From Bedellia somnulentella (taxonomy: Eukaryota; Arthropoda; Insecta; Lepidoptera; Bedelliidae), in NCBI GenBank assembly GCA_963576735.1, contig OY755183.1:16759213-16823212 (forward strand): a DNA stretch of 64,000 bases, given 5' to 3'. The position numbers and the translations under genes are program-made. This document shows, in pieces, positions 1 to 10,196 of the stretch. Under the pieces are notes generated by a model. The model was not told the origin of the DNA, made no database searches, and saw nothing but the letters and a program-made list of their open reading frames with translations. Within the stretch, counting starts at the first letter, position 1. The number at the start of each line of letters is the position of its first letter.

Positions 1-155
1 ACTCGTGAGGGAATCACGAGGTGGATTTAGTAAAGGACTCCTATCGTGAGGAGATGCAGAACTCGTGAGGGAATCACGAGGTGGATTTAGTAAAGGACTC
101 CTATCGTGAGGAGATGCAGAACTCGTGAGGGAATCACGAGGTGGATTTAGTAAAG
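1..155. repeat. 60-bp tandem repeat, 2.6 copies
   Basis: Three head-to-tail copies begin at 1, 61 and 121; the third breaks off near 155 and the array may continue left of the window. Each unit holds two small inverted repeats: CTCGTGA-GGGAA-TCACGAG and CTCCT...AGGAG. It lies just downstream of the gag stop codon on the - strand, so it is probably internal to the retrotransposon. Confidence 0.95.
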
Positions 156-215
156 ATTTAGTAGTGGTAGTAGTGCCATTTAAAACTGGCGATTCCAATC
201 GGCACTTAATCGGAA

Positions 216-1208
216 TCATTCGCTGTTTAAATTAATTGAGTTAATTTCGGTAGTCAACTCGTTAATGTTAGCTGTAGAATTAGTAGAATTATTATTAAGT
301 GATTGGTTATTACGTTGACTATTATTGTATTTTAATTTACGGCATTCTTGAATAATGTGACCTTTATTCTTACAATAGTTACAGATTTTATTTGGATTAA
401 ATTTAGAGTTAAAATTACTGGTATTATTATTATTAGGTGAATTAGGAGTTAAGCTAGAGTTATTTGAATTTGGGCTCACGTGGAATGTCGGTCGGAAATT
501 ATTTCGGGTAACTGGGGAGTTTCTTTTATTTCGGAAACATTCCGAAGAGCTATGACCTGGTTTATTGCATGTCGAACAGGTTCTGGGTGAGCGATTTGAA
601 TACCTGGATAAATTATATATTTTTTCCTCATCAATCGCTTGCTGTATTGCTTCATTTAGCGATGACGGGTTTCTACACCTTACTATGTTACTGATTGATG
701 GGTTTAAACCTAATAAAAATGTATTTAATGCCAAATCTTCCATGGCTGCTACTCGGCCTGGAAGTTCTAATTCATTTGAACAGCTATAGTGGATGTCGGA
801 TAAGATTCTCGTTAGTATCGACTCTAACCTTAGCGAATATTTAGTGACATCTTCAGAAGATAACTGCCTACAATTTTGAAGGTCTACTAATAGATGGGTA
901 GAATGTTTCTTTTCTCCAAATGTATTTTTTAAGAATGTTTTTATTTCGTTCCAAGTGTCAAAGCTTTTTAAGCTACACGCAACTTGTGCTTTGCCTTCTA
1001 ATTGGGATATGATGAATTTACATAAGACATTCTGTTGGTCCGGGGTGGACAGCGATATAGCATTCTCACAATTAGTGAGGAATGCAGGGAGTGACTCACG
1101 GTCACCATTATAGACTTTGATAAACTTTGTTAAGACTGACAATGAAACTTTATCTGTAACTATTTCGTCTTTAAGTTGTTTAGTTTTTACTTGCGTATCT
1201 TTAGACAT
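216..1208 (-). CDS. LTR-retrotransposon Gag polyprotein
   Basis: Intact 330-residue reading frame with the layout of a Ty3/Gypsy-type Gag. The N-terminal ~200 residues look like the helical capsid region of retrotransposon gag proteins, with a 'FLTNCENAI' stretch near residues 43-51. Two CCHC zinc knuckles that would bind element RNA follow: C211-C214-H219-C224 and C276-C279-H284-C289. A long Asn/Ser-rich linker separates them and a similar tail follows. Start: the ATG at 1206-1208, preceded by about 530 bp of non-coding leader and a primer-binding site. No protease, reverse transcriptase, integrase or envelope is in the window; they would lie left of position 1. Whether the element ever had an envelope (errantivirus) cannot be judged. 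The family assignment is from overall pattern, not alignment. Confidence 0.85.
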   Translation of the reverse strand: MSKDTQVKTKQLKDEIVTDKVSLSVLTKFIKVYNGDRESLPAFLTNCENAISLSTPDQQNVLCKFIISQLEGKAQVACSLKSFDTWNEIKTFLKNTFGEKKHSTHLLVDLQNCRQLSSEDVTKYSLRLESILTRILSDIHYSCSNELELPGRVAAMEDLALNTFLLGLNPSISNIVRCRNPSSLNEAIQQAIDEEKIYNLSRYSNRSPRTCSTCNKPGHSSSECFRNKRNSPVTRNNFRPTFHVSPNSNNSSLTPNSPNNNNTSNFNSKFNPNKICNYCKNKGHIIQECRKLKYNNSQRNNQSLNNNSTNSTANINELTTEINSINLNSE

Positions 1209-1742
1209 GGTAAATTAATGAAAAAAAATAGAAAATAGAAAATGTAAAAATTTGTAAAAAGTTTGTAAAAATAGTAAATTAAAATTAGTTTTGAAGACTT
1301 CTCCTGGCAGCAGCTCGACGAAAAGGCTGGAATATATAATTTGTGCAAACTTACAGTACCACGATGTAAATGACGAAGCGTCGGTTCATATTCACTTCAC
1401 AAAACTGAATTTTAGCACTAACACAATTTGACACTAACACAATTTGAATTTCCGATGCTTGAATTTGAAGGAGCTGGCAGAAGAAGCACGATGTTGAATA
1501 TCTTGAGTTAGCCTGGCGCTCGGCGGGACTAAGGCGCTGGTGATGAGTTCGGAGATCGCGGGCTCGGGCTGGCGAGGCTTACCGTCGGACCTGGGGTGAT
1601 GTGTAGCTGATGCAGGCTTTGCCTATGGGCAAAGTCTTACTGTCGATCAGAGACTTTTGCAGGGGACCTGGTTTTTGTTCTAGCTTCTTCGGTATCTCTT
1701 CGACGAAAGAAACACGCTAGAATCCCACTTCTGACACCAATT
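1209..1742 (-). other. Retrotransposon 5' leader with primer-binding site
   Basis: Non-coding leader between LTR and gag. Next to the LTR (about 1722-1742) the - strand reads TGGTGTCAGAAGTGGGATTC, two bases after the LTR's terminal ACA. Its complement ends in CCA and implies an acceptor stem starting GTCAGAA, as in many eukaryotic tRNA-Leu; that identification is an inference. The leader holds short tandem motifs such as 'acactaacacaattt' (about 1417-1446). Confidence 0.7.
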
Positions 1743-2052
1743 TGTTAGGCGGCCGACCCTGTTAGTCTTTTTAAAAAAAACTACAAAATACACCCTAAAA
1801 TTTATTAAAGGAAAAAACACCAATATTCTCACAACACGAAACAAAGTACTGATTTCCTAAGTTGATAGGCGTTAAAGCCAAGATGCGCGTCTCGCGAGGT
1901 CCAGAATCTAACTGACTGTAAATAATGAATTAATTTAAAACAATAACTATTATTCAAAGAAATGCTGACTTTCAATAATATACTAAGGAAAATTACTAGT
2001 GTGACTGAGATGCTGATTGAGCTCTAAGTACATAGAAATAAGGGTTATAACA
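1743..2052 (-). mobile_element. Probable 5' LTR of the gag-bearing retrotransposon
   Basis: Starts (on +) with TGTTAGGCGG at 1743 next to the primer-binding site and may end at TAACA (2048-2052), giving TGTTA...TAACA ends and a length of about 310 bp. The inner edge is fixed by the primer-binding site. The outer edge is tentative because no second LTR is in the window. If the outer edge is wrong, the adjacent 92-bp tandem array is part of the LTR. Confidence 0.55.
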
Positions 2053-2335
2053 GTACCCATCACTAGATTATATTAAATAAATAAGTAGCGAAGGAAACGT
2101 ACCAGTCACTACATTGTATAAAATAAATGAGAAGCAAGGGAAACGTACCCATCACTAGAATATATTAAATAAATAAGTAGCGAAGGAAACGTACCAGTCA
2201 CTACATTGTATAAAATAAATGAGAAGCGAGGGAAACGTACCCATCACTAGAATATATTAAATAAATAAAGTAGCGAAGGAAACGTACCAGTCACTACATT
2301 GCATTAAATAAATAGGTAGCGAGAGAAACTTACCT
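2053..2335. repeat. 92-bp tandem repeat made of 46-bp half units
   Basis: Units begin at 2055, 2147 and 2239 ('acccatcactaga'). Each 92-bp unit contains two related ~46-bp halves, one starting 'gtacccatcactag' and one 'gtaccagtcactac', both ending in '...g(g/c)gaaac'. The third copy has a one-base insertion and diverges at its end. The array abuts the proposed outer LTR edge. Confidence 0.9.
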
Positions 2336-3213
2336 TTCAAATGGTTTCTCGCCACCCACTTTTTATTATTATTAATTTTTTTTAATATTATAATTCTTCT
2401 ATTATGTTCCCCTATATTTATGAAGCTGCTTTATTAGTTAAGAGAGAAATCTATAATTATACATGCGCTCCCCTAAGATTTCACTCTGAATGTCTGCAAA
2501 ATCTCAATAAAGACAAACTATATGTACCTCATTATAATTATTAATTAGCCTCAAGCAGCAAAACTATTTTTATTATGGCTCGTAGAATTTATAATGCAAA
2601 TTCTATAAATATAAAATTGTTATGTTTTAATAAATTTAAAAAAAATAAAAGAAATGCTTGAATGCTTGAATGGCTATTAGGATATTGTTTTTATTATATT
2701 TTATTTGAATATGGTTTTAGCTGTGAGATTGACATTTTAAACTTAGGGTGACATGTAATTAGTTAAGTCATTCTTTATTTTTGTCTTTATTATAATTTAA
2801 AATCATATTCCTATACTAATAAAATGTAAAGACTTATGTTGTAAGCTTGGAAAAACAAAATGTGTAGGGAACAATAACTTATATGCTGTAACCACCTTGT
2901 AACCCACATTTACAGCGAATAAATTACTACATTGATTAATAATTCACTAAGTATTAATATATTAAATGCATAAGAAATAGAAGAATTCCAAATTTGAATT
3001 GTAGTCTAAAAATGTGTAAAAATTAAAGTGGTATTATTCATATATATTACTGATATACTCATTTAATCTTATAATCACAATTAATTGCATCTAACCAAAA
3101 TAAATATGGTGGATAAAGAATTTGAAATTGTTTCCAATAAGAACAAAAGTTTAATCACTTATTTGATTTGTGTTGTTAACAAATACGTAGTGTACTTATA
3201 ATTTAATTTGTCA
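2336..3213. other. AT-rich intergenic DNA
   Basis: No open frame, RNA gene or recognised repeat; mostly A/T-rich sequence with short homopolymers. Confidence 0.6.
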
Positions 3214-3519
3214 TAGTGACGCCACAATTTAAACAGAAGTTCTTAAGTCAACTCATCGTTACTTTAGGGATCAGCTTAACCCACTCATACGTCTACTATT
3301 TACAGAGACACTACTGGATAGTTACTACAGCTGATTGCTCCAAAACTAACAGGGAGTGCCCTAGCCAAGCACTTCGGAACCATTCCGTACGCAGCTTTAC
3401 AATATTACGCTCAAATATTGGTTTCTTCGAAACAATGACTATTCTATAAACATTAAAATACTTTGTTCGAGCATCGATTTGCTATATTATAAATCATAAA
3501 ATGTTAAATGGCGTCACTA
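3214..3519. repeat. Possible small inverted-repeat element
   Basis: TAGTGACGCCA at 3214-3224 is matched exactly in reverse complement at 3509-3519, enclosing about 285 bp. No clear target-site duplication. The enclosed 77-codon frame resembles nothing I know. Could be a short MITE or chance. Confidence 0.3.
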
Positions 3520-4586
3520 CAACAATGTGGAAAAGAAAAATAAATGAATAAACAAAAAGCAATGTACATACTTGAATGGACGTGAATATATCACCGCTTC
3601 TGAAGTTTGAAGAAAAAACGACTATTGATGATGATGATTACTATATCGAGGGTTGCCTGGTGAAACCCGATAAGTATGACAAACCCAGTTTCGAGAAAAA
3701 CGATGATAAAAGTTTATGACCTAGAAACAGTAGTTTAAATCAATAAATTAGTAGTTACATAAGTTTTATATGTGAGCTAATTTAATACACTTTACGCTTT
3801 TTAGTTTTTTAGAAATCTACTGCATTTAGTTTTCCTGGAAAAAAAACTTTCTTTTCGAGGGGTATCGACTTATTGGGTTTATACAAAAACAAAAACAATA
3901 TTTTTGTTACTTAAAGGTGTTTTTATAACTAAGAATCGTGTGGTGCGTTGTCAGCAAATATTTTTAACTTAGTATCCAACCATGATATTCTTCAGAGATA
4001 ATTTGTTTCTTGCACATAGTTTCTAAACTCATTTTTTAAGCACACTTATAGGTAACTGACAACAGTACCTACGCTCTAACCCTTCTGGCCACGGCGCTGC
4101 AACTGATGGTTTTGAATGTCGCTTAGCTCTCGTTTTTGGTGTGTTTGGCTTCGTCTTTAAAACATCCAATTAACGAATCAAAAAAATCCTCTGACATGTC
4201 GTACTTAAAGTAAATCTTCAAATCTCCTTTTATATACCGAAATTGTTTGATTTTTAGCCACTTTACAGCCTCTTTCGTGGTATCTTTATTTTAATTGTTT
4301 TTCCTTTACTTTATAGCTACCAATATCACTTTTCTTCTTTCCTTCAACAGTGTTTATGGTTTTCCTATTTTTCGTTCTACGAGTAGTAAGTTTAAAAACA
4401 TTCTTCTATAATAGCTGCATGGATCGAATTGACTTCCATGTTGCTATGCCTACTTTCAAGGAACTTTTGCTCAATAATGTGGAGGTGGTCTATCTTCTGT
4501 ACTGCCCAGAGTAAGAGAGCGGAGATATATTGATTCCGGTTCTAGCTACTGCATGTATCCGAAAAAAATTAGTCACTCACGTCATA

Positions 4587-4637
4587 TATTAGTAATAATC
4601 CCCACATGAGGTTTTCATGAACAAAAACATTCAAATT
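4587..4637 (+). mobile_element. SINE-C 3'-end fragment
   Basis: 'attagtaataatccccacat' and the following 'gaggttttcatgaacaaaaa' match the 3' end of the SINE-C copies at 37390 and 58147. The tRNA part is absent, so this copy is 5'-truncated. Confidence 0.75.
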
Positions 4638-4998
4638 CTGTCACGGTGTTTGGCAATTGAGATAAGCAGTAGAAAATACATGTTCCAATTTTGCAACTGC
4701 CTTTTTTACCATTTATTTCACTCCAGCAAAGACATAAACAGTGAAATTAAATAGAACTAATTTTCTCATGTAGTATAACAGACTTTCCCCACCAATAGGT
4801 ATTTGCAAAACTGCCTGTAAATCCATAGTTATTGACATGAAAGTTTCATCAATATTAGCATGATCTTTGTCGGCACCTTTAGCTTCTTGGCAGATCGTTT
4901 TCGCGTGATCGTTCTAGCGCTTCTTTTGATTGTGCTTTTTCATATTTTGAACAAACGTTGCAGAGATCTTTTTTTGGGCTGAAAAAACTGTAATTTAT

Positions 4999-5248
4999 TC
5001 TTAGATTTTCTAAAACTCACGATTGCACATTATAATTAAAACAACTATTGACTTTCGAATATTTTAATCGCGTGTTATACATGGTTTTTTAAAGCCCGAC
5101 GTTTCGAAAACCTTTCAGTTATCATGGTCACGGGAAGACTGAGTTGTTATTTGTCATTATACAGTACTATAAAATTATTAATACAAACCACCTTCTCAAA
5201 ATTTAAGTTACATTTGCGTTTAATATTTGCTAAGTACAAAAAGAGCTA
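4999..5248 (+). mobile_element. Foldback-family repeat, single-arm copy
   Basis: Carries the flank ('cacgattgcacattat'), one arm (5034-5110) and the spacer ('ttatcatggtcacgggaaga...') of the family seen as a full palindrome at 8835-9135, but no second arm. It splits the transposase-like pseudogene. Confidence 0.8.
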
Positions 5249-5809
5249 ATGTTATCTGGAGTCTTGCTAGTGTTCTTCCCTTGCTTGGTATGTAATTGTA
5301 TTCTTCATTAAAAATGTCATGGTAATTAGACTTTGCAACTGCCTCTTTATTTGTCTCTCTACACGAAGCTTCATACAATCTGTACCTGTTAATGACCGAT
5401 TTTACTGTCCTAACGGCAATAATGAGAATCCATTACAGGAAAAGATCCTATTTGATCTTTGACGAGTTGAACATCATCTATTTTAGTTTTATTCGGTTTA
5501 TCGTATACACGATTATCATTCTCAGCATTCAAACCCAATGAATTCATTTTACTTACAGCATCTGATATTAAATCCACACTTATGCACAATGTTGCCAAAA
5601 AAACTTCAGAAAAACTTGTATTTCATCACTGTTTTTTGGAAGAACCATTTTTTTCTAATATTTAGCAAAAACTGATTTATTTAATGAACGATTCTTTTTG
5701 TTTGATGCCTTTTGTAGTCTCCGTGTTTCCACAGGCTGAACTTTAATGCATGAAAGAATAAAGCTCTTTTCGCGCTGCGCATGCGATCGTGTCGCGAACT
5801 GACCGAAAG

Positions 5810-5851
5810 TGCGTCAACCATACTTATTACATCGTCAACCATACTTATTAG
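5810..5851. repeat. Short tandem duplication
   Basis: 'cgtcaaccatacttatta' occurs twice in a row, separated only by 'cat'. Confidence 0.8.
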
Positions 5852-6608
5852 GTTCTTCCCCTGATAACGTATTGAACTAATTTTATTGAAGGTTCGTGCG
5901 AGTACCCGATAACATAGTGTTTAAATAGTATTTTTTAAATGTTTTTTTCGGATAAATATTATAAATATCTTTATCGGATTTAGCCATTTAGTAGAATGCG
6001 TATTACATCTAATGTCGTTATAGTAAAATCCGATAAATGTCTTTAACGTATTTTGGTTTTCATTGAAATCCTTTTTAAGACTAAATCTACTTGAAGTAAA
6101 ACCCAGTAAACACTAGTAACTGGTTTTACATTATGTGTTTTGTTTAATTGTATACAAAAACCTTTGAACTAAATACCCATAAATATATATTATGTGGTTC
6201 TATCACCAGGGAATACTAAAAACTGGAGCCATAAATACACTTATTAATATTTAGCACTAAAAAAAAATTAAAATTAAGGACTTATTGGTTTATTACTCGG
6301 CATATTTCCGTGAAACGTGCTATATCTGCTTATTTGGTATTACCACTAGATAGAGCGACATCGAATTACTATTAAACAACTTTTACCTTAAAATCTCACT
6401 TTTCGTCACTTATCGGGTTTCACCAGGCAACCCTCGATATATTATACTATTCAAAGTACATTACATTATTTGATGCCTTGATCACAAGTCACTCTCCCGC
6501 GCATCCACACTGGAATCCCGCGTTCATCCTTCACTCATCTTGACATTGACATCCATTGACGGGTCACGGCACACTGTCGGTGTTGCCAATTCATAAAAAT
6601 ATGACACA

Positions 6609-6798
6609 AGGAATTATAAATTCCTCAGCCACTTTTGGAAGTTGAGTGGGGAAAAGATCGTAAAATAAAGGTTGTTGGTGATGGGTCTCCAACCGCATCG
6701 CCCAAAAATCCAATAAAAAGCCCCAATACCCTTAGTCGCCTCTTACGACACCCGTGGGTATAAAGGGGTAGCGACATTCTAAGCCGGCACTACACGGT
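6609..6798 (-). mobile_element. SINE-A copy, subfamily 1, 3' tail missing
   Basis: Begins at 'aattataaattcctcagcc' and runs to 'cggcactacacgg', with the 'gacacccgtgggta' and 'ccaataaaaagcccc' variants of subfamily 1. Confidence 0.9.
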
Positions 6799-7190
6799 TA
6801 TGTGATCGTACTTTAAAAATAGGTAATTACAAAGTTTTTTGGGCTGCAGTTATCAATGCGAGTAAAAGCCCCAGATGAATCACTTCACAGTGGCGTATCA
6901 AAGAGAAATCGGGATATATTTTCAGTTTATGAATCTTATTAGATTTACAATAGAAGATACGCTGTTATTTATACATTTTACCTGTGGTTTTGATTCAATT
7001 TTAAACATAACCTACAACAACTAAAAACAACGGTGTTGCCCACTTCAAAATCTCAATGACCCTATAGAAGTAAGAATTCATCATGTGAATAAGACAATCA
7101 CTATGAACAAGGAAAGGATTCGGGATTAATTAAAAAATACATTGTTTAAAAGACAGTAACTTTGATTGTTGATTAAAAGTATGTTGAAGT
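6799..7190. other. Intergenic, unassigned
   Basis: Nothing recognised on either strand. Confidence 0.5.
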
Positions 7191-7201
7191 TGATTAAGGT
7201 A

Positions 7202-7458
7202 CATACATACATATACATTCATATACTCACGGCTATAAATCCCTTAACGGGGTAGCCAGAGCTTTGGAATAAGAAATTCTTCAGCCACTTTTGGAAATTG
7301 ATTGGGGAGAAGATGGTTTAAATAAATGTTTTTTGAGACGGGTCTCCAACCACATCGCCCAAAATCACTTAAAAAGCCCCTATACCCTTATTCGCCTCTT
7401 ACGATCACCCACGGTCAGGAATGGGGTAGTGTTATTCTAAGCCGACACTACACGGCAA
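7202..7458 (-). mobile_element. SINE-A copy, subfamily 3, with 12-bp TSD
   Basis: Flanked by TTGATTAAGGTA at 7190-7201 and 7459-7470. Contains the 'acgatcacccacggtcag' variant. Confidence 0.95.
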
Positions 7459-7582
7459 TTGATTAAGGTAACGTTATTAAAATTAAGCGAGGCAAAATTG
7501 TTTTCGTGTCAACACCGATTGTGCGAAAGAGAGACATATAGGGTGCCACGCGCGTTATCTGTCTATAGGTAGTTGGTCTGAG

Positions 7583-7811
7583 ACCTACCATATTTCTTCC
7601 CGTTGGTGATCATCACTTGACTAAGGTTACTGGGGATTTTTAAGTGATTTTTGGCGATGCGGTTGGAGTCCAATCACCAACAAGTCCAACAACCCTTATT
7701 TTACATTCCTTCCCTACTCAACTTCAAAAAGTGGCTGAGGTTTTTCCTATTGTGAAGCTTTGGCTACCTATTCAAGGGATTTATAGCCGTGAGTATATAT
7801 ATGTATGTATG
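7583..7811 (+). mobile_element. SINE-A copy, diverged, subfamily-3-like
   Basis: 5' part altered ('cccgttggtgatcatcac'); the body 'gcgatgcggttggag' and end 'gccgtgagtatatatatgta' are clear. Confidence 0.85.
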
Positions 7812-8057
7812 AAGTGCTAAAATTTCAGCTGTAAAATTTGTGTGGACTTAATTTTACTTTCCTTGATTGATTAGTAGAGTTTTATGTTGGTTGATGAGTG
7901 CTTATACCAGCCTGCTTCACGACCGAATCAGCTCCAAGTCATCATAATGTCACCTGATTTTACAGATGCTTTCAGCTCGATGAGTAACTGATAAATAGAT
8001 TAAATTAAACTTATAAGATTTCACCCGCTCACGAAGACACAGTGCAAATATAACATA

Positions 8058-8260
8058 GAAACATACTTAACCTATAACGGGTAGCCAGAGCCGAATAAGA
8101 CATTCCTCAGCCACTTTTGGAAGTTGAGTAGGCAAAAGATTGTAAAATAAAGGTTGTTGGTGACGCGTTTTCAACCAAACGCATCGCCCAAAAATCACTT
8201 CAAAAGCTCCAATACTACTTACAGTCTCTTATGAACATCCATGGGAAAGAAATAGAGTAA
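8058..8260 (-). mobile_element. SINE-A copy, degenerate
   Basis: Recognised by 'ttcctcagccacttttggaa' and 'cgcatcgcccaaaaatcact'. The 5' end decays after 'tccatggg'. Confidence 0.8.
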
Positions 8261-8834
8261 GAGATTTCGAACTTATTTTTAAATGTATAATGTATTTGCG
8301 TATAAATTGCAATCGTTTATAAAATACCAATAAATCAAAGCATTATTCTATACTTGGATTAAATAGATCAGACCAACAATAGAATGAACATAACAATACC
8401 TTCTCAAAACATCCTGCCATAAAAGTTTATTTTGTTCTCTATTATATTGAGATAAGGTTTAATTTATAATAGCAAATTATTTCGGTGTTGACAATGACAA
8501 TACAATTTCAGCCAGCTGCATTTGATTTAATTGTTTGATCCAAACTTCGTGGTTAGATTTTTTTATTTAATATTTATTTGCCGGCATTTAGTATGTTTTA
8601 TGGATGGAATTAATATTTAACCCATACTACACTGTGCTCGGCTTCGGCTCAGAATAACACTACCCCATACCTTACAGTGAATGTTTGTAGGAAGTGCCTA
8701 AAGGTTTTCTATCTAACACAAGATCGCCCAACGCTTCGTATATAAAACGAGGTTTTAACAACTACTAAAATTAATTCGACACTTAAAAGATATCTAAATG
8801 TGAGGACGTGTTTATTACATAAATACCTACATAT
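8261..8834. other. Intergenic; short SINE-A 5' fragment
   Basis: Mostly AT-rich. At about 8635-8680 a piece 'ggctcagaataacactaccc' resembles the SINE-A 5' end; the rest is unassigned. Confidence 0.5.
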
Positions 8835-9135
8835 AATTGAAACAACTTTTTATTTTCGGATATTTTAATCGCGTTTTATTACATTATTTTTAAAGCCCGA
8901 CGTTTCGAAAACTTTTCAGTTATCATGGTCACGGGAAGACTGAGGTGTTATTTGTCATTATACAGTACTATAAAATTATTAATACTAACTACCTTCACAA
9001 AATTTTAAGTTACATTTGCGTTTAATATTTGCTATGTACAAAAAGAGCTAAAAAAAGATTTTCGAAACGTCGGGCTTTAAAAATAATGTAATAAAACGCG
9101 ATTAAAATATCCGAAAATAAAAAGTTGTTTCAATT
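8835..9135. repeat. Palindromic foldback element with identical 77-bp arms
   Basis: The left arm 8835-8911 and right arm 9059-9135 are exact reverse complements over 77 bp, separated by a 147-bp spacer. The arm contains GCCCGACGTTTCGAAAA. The right flank ('ataatgtgcaatcgtg...cttagaaaatacta', to about 9172) is shared, inverted, with the copy at 4999. Confidence 0.95.
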
Positions 9136-9210
9136 ATAATGTGCAATCGTGAAAATCTTAGAAAATACTAGCTACATATAATCAGAATACTCAAGCTAGC
9201 AGTTATTGGT

Positions 9211-9335
9211 TTAGGCGGTAGGCAGAGACTATCGATCGCTACTTTGTACGATCCTGACAAACCTCTCTTTACCTTCCACATTGGGTTTATAGATCTCTTT
9301 CACCAATTTACTATCAACCATTGTTTATTTTACGA
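9211..9335 (-). mobile_element. RTE 3' fragment, internally deleted
   Basis: 'ggcagagactatcgatcgct' to 'cgatcctgacaaacctct' matches the codons for the RTE C-terminus. It then jumps to an upstream piece ('tagatctctttcaccaattt'), so about 130 bp are missing. Confidence 0.75.
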
Positions 9336-9447
9336 TCTTAACAGCACCAGTTTCAAAAATGGCAGAAGTTTTTTCGATTCCATACTTTGCCTATCCCTGT
9401 TTGGAATGAAACGTGAGTATAACATATGCTATAAATATAGTATATCA

Positions 9448-9780
9448 ATATACAGGGTGTAATTGTAACGACTGTTTTCAATGAAAAGTATGATTAATTA
9501 TCACGTATAGAGGCAGAATTCGTTGAAAAAAAACACACTTATTTTTTTTTCAAAATTTGTTAAAATTTGCACTAAGAAAGTAGTACTATTGACACCAACA
9601 CGCTCAATGTGTGCGTGAAACGCGATGACAAGGCGGGCAACTCAGCTGACAGCTGCGACCCGCCGTGACCGTGACCCTTAACCGGCGGCCAAATCAAATC
9701 AAGGCCAGTAAAGTAATCAATCGAACTTAGCTTCTAATATCTTCTTATTTTTTACATGTTATTATTTGACGTGATAAATT
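9448..9780. other. Unassigned; possible transposon edge
   Basis: 'atacagggtgtaattgtaac' at about 9451 resembles the termini of some insect transposons, which often start ACAGGGTG. A GC-rich piece follows near 9595-9700. No partner end was found. Confidence 0.3.
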
Positions 9781-9900
9781 TGAATAACACTACCCCATAG
9801 TTAATACTGCGTTGGAATGCGGCAGTATGTTCAGAGAAAAATTCATAATTCGTAAACATCGATCGCCGCGAAATTCAAAATCTGCATACGTATCAAGTCG
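9781..9900 (+). repeat. Direct repeat with 10700-10835, copy 1
   Basis: 'aacactaccccatagttaat', then related 'gttcagagaaaaattcat' and 'gcgaaattcaaaatctgcat', recur in diverged form at 10700-10835. The source family is unknown. Confidence 0.6.
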
Positions 9901-10075
9901 GGCGGGCTTGTCGGCATTTTATCAAAGGAACAGTATTAGTACTAAGTTAGTTGTTTGTCGCTCATTGTGTTTGTGTCGCTTATGATTGGATGTCACTTTG
10001 ATTTTTCGCATTAATTTTCGGAGTGTGAGTTCAGTTTTAGTATCTTGTGTTGTGATTGTGTTGAGTTGAGTAAAT

Positions 10076-10196
10076 ATGGCGTACACGAACCAGCAAAGTT
10101 CAGTGTTGGTGTTTTATAGTGTTAATTCTCAAAATGTTCTGCGTTTTGCGCAAATAAAGGTGATAGCCCGGATCTGCCACTGCCAATCAAAACGGG
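10076..10196 (+). CDS. Candidate first exon of an unrecognised gene
   Basis: An ATG at 10076 opens 40 codons ending at a strong donor (GGG|GTGAGTT, 10197). The upstream stretch has an initiator-like 'gttcagt' (about 10029) and no upstream ATG close to the start. The encoded 'MAYTNQQSSVLVFYSVNSQN' is not familiar. It lies between two copies of a dispersed direct repeat, so it may be the 5' end of a mobile element. No second exon was recognised. Confidence 0.25.

Larger units (their letters stand above)
4128..5660 (-). pseudogene. Decayed transposase-like gene of the TIR element
   Basis: Reading the - strand gives conserved-looking islands separated by stops and an insertion. About 5410-5650 contains 'FLATLCIS' and ends with 'PVMDSHYCR'. 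About 4700-4870 contains 'NIDETFMSITMDLQAVLQIP' followed by 'LLYYMRKLVLFNFTVY'. About 4140-4290 contains 'IKQFRYIKGDLKIYFKYDMS'. I recall the islands 'F..TLGIS', 'SHYCR', 'MDLQAVL' and 'ALYY..KL..HNFT' as landmarks of an insect-wide family of uncharacterised transposase-like proteins; that is from memory. The order on the - strand fits one gene starting near 5660. Several in-frame stops make it non-functional. Confidence 0.6.
3647..6436 (-). mobile_element. DNA transposon with 29-bp perfect terminal inverted repeats
   Basis: The left end reads CGAGGGTTGCCTGGTGAAAC and continues through CCGATAAGT (3647-3675). The right end (6408-6436) is its exact reverse complement over 29 bp. Flanks are ATAT on both sides, which could be a 4-bp target duplication or low-complexity sequence. 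Inside is a decayed transposase-like gene on the - strand. The TIR motif CCGATAA or its complement recurs inside the right part (near 5903, 5971, 6029). A foldback repeat (4999-5248) and a SINE-C tail (4587-4637) have inserted into it. The superfamily is undetermined. Confidence 0.85.

Noticed and set aside
1..155. CRISPR-like direct repeats
   Set aside because: Units are directly adjacent with no unique spacers, in a eukaryotic retrotransposon context.
565..789. Small + strand frame opposite gag
   Set aside because: Shadow of the gag gene.
3216..3449. 77-codon frame inside the small inverted-repeat element
   Set aside because: Starts with a non-ATG codon, no recognisable motif, typical chance length.
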